A stretch of DNA of 6,585 bases from the NCBI GenBank assembly GCA_024400715.1, contig JAKSMH010000064.1, positions 1-6,585 on the forward strand. The letters are read 5' to 3'. The notes beneath the pieces were generated by a model that made no database searches, had not been told where the DNA came from, and saw only the letters and a list, made by a program, of their open reading frames with translations. This DNA comes from Bacteroidales bacterium. Lineage in GTDB: Bacteria; Bacteroidota; Bacteroidia; Bacteroidales; WCHB1-69. Each line of letters begins with the position of its first letter. The stretch's first letter is position 1. Of the stretch, positions 1 through 4,695 are shown piece by piece. A program made the translations under genes and the position numbers.

Positions 1-355
1 ATTCTCTTGTGCGGAAGTCGTTGTGGTGTTCGGTTTCGGCATAAATGTTGTTAATGAGCGCAGTTACATACTCTTCGTGAGAGAGTGCTTCCTGTAGCGC
101 ATCCATACAGCATTTGAATTCTTTGTCTGGTTTTGCGATGGAATCCAGACAAACTTTTTCATCGTTGTTTTGCAGATAGCGATAGAACAGCATAGCGTGG
201 TCGCGTTCTTCTTGTGCCTGAATGTAGAACCAGTTGGCGAAACCATCTAATCCTTTGGATTCAAAATAGTTGCTCATTTCGAGATACAGGTAGGCGGAAT
301 AAAATTCCTTGTTGATTTGATCATTAAGCAGATCGCTTACTTTTTTGTTTAACAT
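1..355 (-). CDS. ftnA: Ferritin, N-terminal 118 residues (3' end outside window)
   Basis: Bacterial non-haem ferritin: a cytoplasmic 24-mer cage that oxidises Fe2+ at a di-iron centre and stores it as ferric mineral, which also limits Fenton chemistry. The frame opens at an ATG (353-355) after an A-rich leader with no Shine-Dalgarno site and stays open to the window edge. About 40 C-terminal residues of the usual ~160 are missing only because the window ends. The start reads MLNKKVSDLLNDQINKEFYS. Ferroxidase ligands fall at the E. coli FtnA positions: Glu17, Glu50 and His53 in the QEERDHA motif, and Glu94 in SHEEY; the later Gln/Glu ligands lie outside. It sits 57 bases downstream of hcp on the same strand, so it may be co-transcribed or have its own weak promoter. 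The ferritin family is certain; the symbol is by analogy to Bacteroides ftnA, which is reported to respond to oxidative stress through OxyR. Confidence 0.93.
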   Translation of the reverse strand, partial: MLNKKVSDLLNDQINKEFYSAYLYLEMSNYFESKGLDGFANWFYIQAQEERDHAMLFYRYLQNNDEKVCLDSIAKPDKEFKCCMDALQEALSHEEYVTALINNIYAETEHHNDFRTRE

Positions 356-383
356 AGCTTTTGTTTTTAATGGTTAATACTAT

Positions 384-407
384 GGGCGAAAATATCTTGT
401 TTTGCCC
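384..407. repeat. Small hairpin between hcp and ferritin
   Basis: Inverted repeat GGGC-(G)-AAAA / TTTTGCCC around a 7-base loop, lying in the 57-base gap between hcp and ferritin. Read on the minus strand it is preceded by AAAAAAC and is not followed by a T-run, so it is not a standard terminator for hcp. On the plus strand it is followed by GTTTTTT but there is no plus-strand gene to end. The minus-strand sequence TATTTTCG (394 to 387) inside it is one mismatch from the Bacteroidetes -7 consensus TAnnTTTG, so a weak ferritin promoter or a processing/stability hairpin are both possible. The structure is seen; its role is a guess. Confidence 0.35.
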
Positions 408-412
408 GTTTT

Positions 413-2062
413 TTATAATCCGAATTTTTTTAAATCTTCCTCTGCGGTACTGATGGCTGACAAGCCGAATTTTTCTTGAAGGGTTTTCAGTACGGCAGGC
501 GAAATGAAGGCTGGAATAGTCGGTCCGATGTGTATGTTTTTAACACCTAAGGAAAGTAGGGCCAGTAGGACGATAACCGCCTTTTGTTCGTACCAGGCCA
601 TGTTATATACTATTGGCAGGTCGTTGATGTCATTGAGTTTTAAGGCTTCTTTGAGATTAATGGCTGTCAGAATAAGGGAATAGGAATCGTTGCATTGACC
701 GGCATCCAATACTCGTGGGATGTTTTGGATGTCTCTTAGAGGCAATTTGTTATAGCGGTATTTGGCGCAGCCTGCGGTTAGAATAACCGTGTCGTTCGGA
801 AGATTCTTTGCAAATTCCGTATAGTAGTTGCGATTCCTCATTCTTCCATCACAGCCGGCCATAACCACGAATTTTTTTATTGAACCGTTTTCGATGGCAT
901 TCAGGATTTGTTTGCTCAGCTGTTCCACTTGATGATGAGCGAATCCGCCAGTGATATAGCCGTCTTCAAGTTCAATGGGTGCTTGGCAGGTTTTAGCCAT
1001 TTCGATGATTGGCGTGAAGTCCTTTTTCCCGTTTTCGTCTGCCTCAATGTGTGGACAGCCGGGGAAACCTGCGGAGTTGGTCGTAAAAATGCGACTTTCG
1101 TAATTGGCACCTTCCACCGGAGGCACGAGGCAATTGGTGGTAAATAGAATCGGACCGTTGAAATAGGTGAATTCCTCTTTTTGATGCCACCACGAGCCAC
1201 CATAGTTGCCCACGAGATGCGAGTATTTCTTGAGTGATGGATAGTAGTGGGCCGGTAACATTTCACCGTGAGTGTAAATATCCACTCCAGAACCTTCGCT
1301 TTGTTCAAGCAGCATTTCCAAGTCGTGGAGGTCATGTCCGCTGACTAAAATGCCAGGGTGATGGCGAGTGCCCAAATAAACTTCTGAGATTTCCGGATGT
1401 CCAAATGATAAAGTATTGGCCATATCTAACAAAGACATGGTCTTTACACCCATTATGCCGGTTTGGATTACTAATGCGAATAATTCGTCGATGGATAATT
1501 GCTTGACGCATAAGTCGGATAGCGTTTGTTGGATGAAATTGTCCAAACTTTGGTCGCAGAAGCCCAGGCTGCGGGCGTGGCTGAGGTATGCGGCCATTCC
1601 TTTCAGTCCGTAAGTGATAAGTTCCTTAAGGGAGCGGATATCCTCACTGGGAGTCCGTAGGACACCGACTTCGCCGGCTTTGATGGTGAAGTCGGAAATA
1701 GGACCGTGCCAATGAACGGCATCAACTTCTGGTACATTGACGTGGTGTTGTTTGGCGGTTTGAAGTAAGCGGTCGCGGAGGGTAAATCCTTGATGAATTT
1801 TTGTCATGATGGCATCCCTGTCAAAATTGGCATTGGTGATAGTGGTAAAAAGGGCGTCTTCGACGAAGATGTCAACGTCCTTGGATACACATACGTGGCT
1901 GTTGCGCAGAGCCGTGCTGACAATTGACAAACCGCGGGTGGCGAAGAGAAGCATGTCCATCGCGGCTGAAGTGGCGGCTTTTTTCCCACATACGCCGGCA
2001 ATGGTGCATCCTGAGTTCATGGCTGTTTCTTGGCATTGGAAACAAAACATTTGATTTTTCAT
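413..2062 (-). CDS. hcp: Hybrid cluster protein Hcp, class I (hydroxylamine/NO reductase)
   Basis: Full-length, 549 aa against ~550 usual. Cytoplasmic iron-sulfur protein with an Fe-S-O hybrid cluster; it reduces hydroxylamine in vitro, and in E. coli acts as an NO reductase and protein S-nitrosylase during anaerobic nitrosative stress. The N-terminal cysteines Cys7, Cys10, Cys19 and Cys25 follow the C-x2-C-x8-C-x5-C spacing of class I enzymes ([4Fe-4S] type, as in Desulfovibrio), not the wider class II spacing of E. coli. All hybrid-cluster ligands are present: His243 (SGHDLHD), Glu267 (THGEMLPAH), Cys311 (TTNCLVPP), Cys404 (MAGCDGR, the persulfide Cys), Cys432 (TAGCAKYR), Cys457 (DAGQCNDS) and Glu492 (WYEQKAV). 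The chosen start is the ATG at 2060-2062; an in-frame Met at residue 5, just before FCFQC, is an alternative. No hcr reductase gene is adjacent. The gene is divergent from an OxyR-like regulator and followed by ferritin, which fits a stress-response unit. Confidence 0.97.
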   Translation of the reverse strand: MKNQMFCFQCQETAMNSGCTIAGVCGKKAATSAAMDMLLFATRGLSIVSTALRNSHVCVSKDVDIFVEDALFTTITNANFDRDAIMTKIHQGFTLRDRLLQTAKQHHVNVPEVDAVHWHGPISDFTIKAGEVGVLRTPSEDIRSLKELITYGLKGMAAYLSHARSLGFCDQSLDNFIQQTLSDLCVKQLSIDELFALVIQTGIMGVKTMSLLDMANTLSFGHPEISEVYLGTRHHPGILVSGHDLHDLEMLLEQSEGSGVDIYTHGEMLPAHYYPSLKKYSHLVGNYGGSWWHQKEEFTYFNGPILFTTNCLVPPVEGANYESRIFTTNSAGFPGCPHIEADENGKKDFTPIIEMAKTCQAPIELEDGYITGGFAHHQVEQLSKQILNAIENGSIKKFVVMAGCDGRMRNRNYYTEFAKNLPNDTVILTAGCAKYRYNKLPLRDIQNIPRVLDAGQCNDSYSLILTAINLKEALKLNDINDLPIVYNMAWYEQKAVIVLLALLSLGVKNIHIGPTIPAFISPAVLKTLQEKFGLSAISTAEEDLKKFGL

Positions 2063-2100
2063 GGCGCGTGTTTTTATAGTTATTATATATTATATTTTAT

Positions 2101-2145
2101 GTCGCTCATTCACAGATTGTTACGTCCGCTTTTGGAATGATTGAC
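2101..2145 (-). repeat. Inverted repeat in the hcp leader
   Basis: GTCGCTCATT (2101-2110) and AATGATTGAC (2136-2145) are complementary at 8 of 10 positions around a 25-base interval. If hcp transcription starts just downstream of the box at 2150-2157, the repeat lies at the 5' end of an untranslated leader of about 84 bases. There it could fold as a 5-bp plus 3-bp stem with a 2x2 internal loop. It could equally be a DNA operator or chance. No known riboswitch was recognised. Confidence 0.3.
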
Positions 2146-2146
2146 G

Positions 2147-2197
2147 CTGCAAAAATAGATGCTTTTTGTTTAGGTTTTACATCTAATTTTTCTGCAG
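2147..2197. repeat. Imperfect inverted repeat overlapping the hcp promoter
   Basis: The left arm CTGCAAAAATAGATG (2147-2161) and right arm CATCTAATTTTTCTGCAG (2180-2197) are complementary over the whole 15-base left arm if three extra bases in the right arm are bulged. The interval between them is 18 bases. The left arm contains the entire putative hcp -7 box, and the right arm lies upstream of it as read by hcp. It therefore could not form in the hcp mRNA and is better viewed as a DNA-level operator, if it is functional at all. Confidence 0.45.
2150..2157 (-). promoter_or_regulatory. Putative hcp promoter, -7 box TATTTTTG
   Basis: Read on the minus strand, 2157 to 2150 is TATTTTTG, an exact match to the Bacteroidetes sigma-ABfr -7 consensus TAnnTTTG. 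It lies 88 bases upstream of the hcp start codon. No TTG is visible at the expected -33 distance, which would fit a promoter that depends on an activator. The match is seen; promoter activity is inferred. Confidence 0.5.
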
Positions 2198-2200
2198 GTG

Positions 2201-2219
2201 TTATTGATAAAATCGATAA
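2201..2219. promoter_or_regulatory. Candidate LysR-type binding palindrome between oxyR and hcp
   Basis: TTATTGAT-AAA-ATCGATAA is a 19-bp inverted repeat with 7 of 8 arm positions matching. It contains a centred T-N11-A (T2204, A2216), the general LysR-family core. It sits about 45-60 bases upstream of the inferred oxyR start site and about 55-75 bases upstream of the inferred hcp start site, the usual place for a site serving a divergent regulator/target pair. It also resembles an FNR/CRP half-site pair (TTGAT...ATCGA) but with a 3-base instead of a 4-base spacer, so a CRP/FNR-type regulator such as HcpR cannot be excluded. Confidence 0.45.
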
Positions 2220-2227
2220 TTAAAATG

Positions 2228-2257
2228 TTGCTTATTTATAAAATGGTTGTATTTTTG
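2228..2257 (+). promoter_or_regulatory. Putative promoter of the oxyR-like gene (TTG-N19-TATTTTTG)
   Basis: TTG at 2228-2230 and TATTTTTG at 2250-2257 are separated by 19 bases, a good fit to the Bacteroidetes -33/-7 promoter (TTG ... TAnnTTTG). The start site would be near 2263, giving a leader of roughly 15 bases before the ATG at 2277. This supports the ATG at 2277 as the true start, because a TTG start at 2247 would lie upstream of the transcript. Confidence 0.65.
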
Positions 2258-2276
2258 TGCCGAAAAAAATATCACT

Positions 2277-3200
2277 ATGACACTACAGCAATTAGAGTAC
2301 ATTTTGGCGGTCGATAAGCATCGGCATTTTATCAAGGCGGCGGAGTCTTGTGGGATTACGCAATCGACTTTAAGCACCTTGATTCGTAAGTTAGAAGAAG
2401 AATTGGATATCATTATTTTTGATCGAAATAGTCATCTGGTAAAACCCACTTTGGCAGGGGAGCAGATTATCAATCAAGCCAAGGTGGTTTTATTCCATTC
2501 CCGACAATTGCAGGAGATGTCGCTCTCGGAGCGAAAAAAGGCCTCTGGGCATATTCGTATGGGGGTTACGCCGACCATAGCACCATACATTATTCCGAAA
2601 CTGTTTCACTATATTGATGAGATTCCGGAGGTGACTATGCAGGCCAGCGAACTGCACCGTCCCCAGCTTATCCGTCAGCTGAAGGAAGCGGATTTGGATA
2701 TGGTGATTATGTCCTTGCCTCATAAGGAGGAAGGTTTGTTGGAAATACCGCTATATGAAGAGAAATTTTATGCTTACGTTTCTCCTGATGATGAGTTGTG
2801 GAAAGAAGAAAGCATTTGTTCCGAATCTCTCAATCACGAGAATATGTGGGCACTGAAAAATGAAATTTGTTTTCAAAAGCAGGTGTCTGGTTTTTGTGAT
2901 CAGGAGTCGGAAAGGACTTCGAGATATGAGTCAGGAAATATTGCCACCTTATTGCATATTGTTAATGAAAATAAGGGTTTTACGGTTGTTCCGGAACTTC
3001 ATTTGCCGATGCTCAGGACGGAACATCTAAAAAATATCCGGCCGCTTGTCAATCCTGTTCCAATTAGGGAGGTGTCGCTGTTTTTGCGAAATGATTACGT
3101 CCGCGAAAGTCTTATCAACATCATTGTAAAAGGCATTAAAAACATTATTCCGCAGGAAATGCTGAACGAACGTATAGTAAAATATCAAGTGCGATTATAG
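2277..3200 (+). CDS. oxyR: OxyR-like LysR-family redox regulator
   Basis: LysR-family transcription factor of the OxyR branch, 307 aa (E. coli OxyR 305). Winged helix-turn-helix at about residues 1-60 (LEYILAVDKHRHFIKAAE, then ITQSTLSTLIRKLEEEL and FDR), linker helix to about 90, then a two-lobed sensor domain from GHIRMGVTPTIAPYIIP to the end. Cys198 and Cys207 are spaced exactly as the E. coli redox pair Cys199/Cys208 (FCxxxxxxFC-like context). Several neighbours differ by my manual comparison: E. coli His198 is Ile197 (NEIC instead of DGHC), Thr129 is Arg128, and Glu225 is Ala223; Thr100 is kept. The ATG at 2277 is chosen because the longer TTG-started frame from 2247 overlaps the promoter box. 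It is transcribed divergently from hcp and ferritin, so it probably controls them. OxyR-subfamily membership is strong, but response to H2O2 as opposed to NO or another thiol-reactive signal is open. Confidence 0.85.
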   Translation: MTLQQLEYILAVDKHRHFIKAAESCGITQSTLSTLIRKLEEELDIIIFDRNSHLVKPTLAGEQIINQAKVVLFHSRQLQEMSLSERKKASGHIRMGVTPTIAPYIIPKLFHYIDEIPEVTMQASELHRPQLIRQLKEADLDMVIMSLPHKEEGLLEIPLYEEKFYAYVSPDDELWKEESICSESLNHENMWALKNEICFQKQVSGFCDQESERTSRYESGNIATLLHIVNENKGFTVVPELHLPMLRTEHLKNIRPLVNPVPIREVSLFLRNDYVRESLINIIVKGIKNIIPQEMLNERIVKYQVRL

Positions 3201-3261
3201 AAATATTCGACAAAATACTTCATAAACAAAAAATAGTGGTCAATGACATCAATATTTTTTG

Positions 3262-3269
3262 TATTTTTG
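3262..3269 (+). promoter_or_regulatory. Putative promoter of the DUF6913-dapA-peptidase operon
   Basis: TATTTTTG matches the Bacteroidetes -7 consensus TAnnTTTG exactly and sits 20 bases before the ATG at 3290, implying a short leader of about 15 bases. No clear TTG is seen at -33. The 89-base gap after the oxyR-like gene shows no convincing terminator, so some read-through from that gene is possible. Confidence 0.5.
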
Positions 3270-3289
3270 CAAGATATATTTGAAGAATA

Positions 3290-3814
3290 ATGTTCGAGTT
3301 CATTAAAAGATATGCCTTAAAGAAACACCTGTCCGAGCATAAGGTGACTCGGGATAGAAAGGTGGTTTCACTCCGTAATGCCAAGAATATAGGCATTGTC
3401 GTTGAAATTACGGATGAGGATTCGTATAAAGAGATATTTGCCGTTTTTTCTAAATTGCAAACCATCAGCAAGGTTCAGATGGTGGGCTATATTGATGAAA
3501 AGATGGTTCCTTTTTATTGTTTGGATCAGTTGGCGGCTGACTATTTCTGTAAAAAGGACTTAAATTGGTATGGCAAGCCTGAGATGGTTCAGGTGAGTGA
3601 TTTCATCAATACGGATTATGACATCCTGATTGATTTTACCCGACGGAATTTAGCCCCTATCCAGTACATGCTGACTTTGTCAAAAGCCCAGTTTATTGTC
3701 GGCGGCAACAAGGAAAATCAAGAATTTTATGATTTGATTATCGAAGGTACTGATTCTCATAAAAAGCTCCTCGAAAACATTTATGTTTATACCCAGAAAT
3801 TAATAGGAGAATAA
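3290..3814 (+). CDS. Small protein of unknown function encoded upstream of dapA (probably DUF6913)
   Basis: A 174-aa cytoplasmic protein with no signal peptide or membrane segment. I believe it belongs to the Bacteroidetes family DUF6913, whose function is unknown; that assignment is from memory. After a basic N-terminus (residues 1-25) there are four hydrophobic strand-like segments: NIGIVVEI (33-40), KVQMVGYI (61-68), YDILIDF (110-116) and AQFIVGG (133-139). They alternate with helix-like stretches and suggest an alpha/beta fold. The central motif YFCKKDLNWYGKP (85-97) looks like the conserved signature. No catalytic motif was recognised. Its stop codon overlaps the dapA start by one base (TAATG), so the two genes are almost certainly co-transcribed and translationally coupled. 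A role linked to lysine/diaminopimelate supply is suggested only by this context. Confidence 0.9.
   Translation: MFEFIKRYALKKHLSEHKVTRDRKVVSLRNAKNIGIVVEITDEDSYKEIFAVFSKLQTISKVQMVGYIDEKMVPFYCLDQLAADYFCKKDLNWYGKPEMVQVSDFINTDYDILIDFTRRNLAPIQYMLTLSKAQFIVGGNKENQEFYDLIIEGTDSHKKLLENIYVYTQKLIGE
3805..3810 (+). promoter_or_regulatory. Shine-Dalgarno-like AGGAGA before dapA
   Basis: AGGAGA lies at the very end of the upstream coding region (within the Ile-Gly-Glu codons), 3 bases before the dapA ATG. Good Shine-Dalgarno sites are uncommon in Bacteroidetes and none precedes the other starts in this window. Together with the TAATG overlap it suggests re-initiation plus direct recruitment at dapA. The spacing is shorter than the usual optimum, so its strength is uncertain. 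Confidence 0.45.
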
Positions 3815-4695
3815 TGAATACTGCTTTATTGAAAGGTTTGGGAGTGGCTCTGATAACTCCTTTTACGCCACAAGGTGAAGTTGATTACGAGTGTCTTTCA
3901 CGTTTGGTGGAAAATTTAATTGAAAATAGGGTTGACTATTTGGTGGCCTTGGGTACTACCAGCGAGTCTCCGACAATGAGTGCCGAAGAAAAGCAGAAGA
4001 TTGTCCGCACTGTCGTTCAAACGGCGGCTGGGCGCGTGCCGGTAGTGATGGGTTGTGGAGGTCCTTGTACGCAAAATGTGATTGAGCAGATTCAGCAAGC
4101 CGATTTGGACGGGGTTTCGGCAATCTTGTCGGTTACGCCTTATTATAATCGACCATCTCAGGAAGGTCTGAAAGAACATTACCGAGCCGTTGCCGCCCAT
4201 TCGCCATTGCCTATCATCCTTTATAATGTGTGGACTCGCACGGCTTGCAATATCGATTCGGAAACTACACTTTGGTTGGCCAATGAATGCGAAAATATCA
4301 TCGGCATCAAGGAGGCATCCGGCAATATTAACCAGATTATGAGAGTGGTAAAACACCGTCCGGAAAACTTCCTTGTCATTTCAGGGGATGACGCCATAAC
4401 GCTTCCCTTATTGGCGATAGGTGTTGATGGTTTGATTTCCGTGGTGGCAAATGCCTTCCCTTCGGAAATTAGTCAGATGGTGAACTTGGGAATGAATAAC
4501 CGATTTGTCGAAGCAAGGGCCATTCATCAGAAAATGTTGGATATCACACAGGCGTGCTTCAAGGAAGGAAATCCTTCCGGCATCAAGGCCGTGCTGGCAT
4601 TGCAGGAAAAAATCGAGTACTATTTGCGTTTGCCTCTTACTCGTGTGTCTGAACCACACCAACAATACATCAAACGCCTTTTGGCTGATTTTTAA
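3814..4695 (+). CDS. dapA: 4-hydroxy-tetrahydrodipicolinate synthase (DHDPS)
   Basis: Condenses pyruvate with aspartate-4-semialdehyde to hydroxytetrahydrodipicolinate, the first committed step to diaminopimelate (peptidoglycan) and lysine; cytoplasmic TIM barrel, usually a homotetramer. Full length at 293 aa (E. coli 292). Schiff-base Lys166 lies in IGIKEASGN. The catalytic triad is Thr48 (LGTTSES), Tyr111 (TPYYNRPSQEG) and Tyr137 (ILYNV). Arg142, which binds the semialdehyde carboxylate, favours DHDPS over the related N-acetylneuraminate lyase. Oddities: the usual YNVPxRTG reads YNVWTRTAC, with Trp140 (TGG, 4231-4233) for Pro and Ala for Gly. Residues aligned with the E. coli lysine-feedback site are also mostly changed (Ala49 to Pro53, His53 to Ala57, His56 to Lys60, Asn80 to Pro84, Glu84 to Asn88), so lysine inhibition is probably weak or absent. 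It overlaps both neighbouring genes by one base (TAATG), making it the middle gene of an operon. Confidence 0.94.
   Translation: MNTALLKGLGVALITPFTPQGEVDYECLSRLVENLIENRVDYLVALGTTSESPTMSAEEKQKIVRTVVQTAAGRVPVVMGCGGPCTQNVIEQIQQADLDGVSAILSVTPYYNRPSQEGLKEHYRAVAAHSPLPIILYNVWTRTACNIDSETTLWLANECENIIGIKEASGNINQIMRVVKHRPENFLVISGDDAITLPLLAIGVDGLISVVANAFPSEISQMVNLGMNNRFVEARAIHQKMLDITQACFKEGNPSGIKAVLALQEKIEYYLRLPLTRVSEPHQQYIKRLLADF

Noticed and set aside
64..246. 60-aa open frame at the left edge
   Set aside because: It is another frame of the ferritin coding region, whose true frame carries all visible ferroxidase ligands.
384..414. Hairpin followed by TTTTTT as an intrinsic terminator
   Set aside because: The T-run follows the hairpin only on the plus strand, where there is no gene to terminate. 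For the minus-strand genes the T-run is on the wrong side.
916..1335. 139-aa open frame inside hcp on the same strand
   Set aside because: Out of frame within the intact hcp coding sequence, with no recognisable domain; a shadow of hcp.
2247..2276. A TTG start giving a 317-aa version of the OxyR-like protein
   Set aside because: The extra ten residues do not resemble OxyR N-termini and overlap the TATTTTTG box. Starting at the ATG at 2277 gives the expected MTxQQLEYILAV beginning.
3239..3247. GTCAATGAC palindrome upstream of the DUF6913 gene
   Set aside because: Only 4 bp per arm with no wider symmetry; expected often by chance.
3201..3257. AAATATT/AATATTT inverted repeat after the oxyR-like gene as a terminator
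   Set aside because: Seven A/T-only pairs across a loop of more than 40 bases; not a credible hairpin.
3916..4356. 146-aa open frame antisense to dapA
   Set aside because: Lies wholly opposite the well-supported dapA gene, with a composition typical of antisense shadows and no known motif.
3814..4695. N-acetylneuraminate lyase or another aldolase of the same fold instead of DapA
   Set aside because: Overall similarity is closest to Bacteroidetes DapA, and the DHDPS-type Arg (Arg142) and TPYYNRPSQEG motif are present. No sialic-acid genes are nearby.
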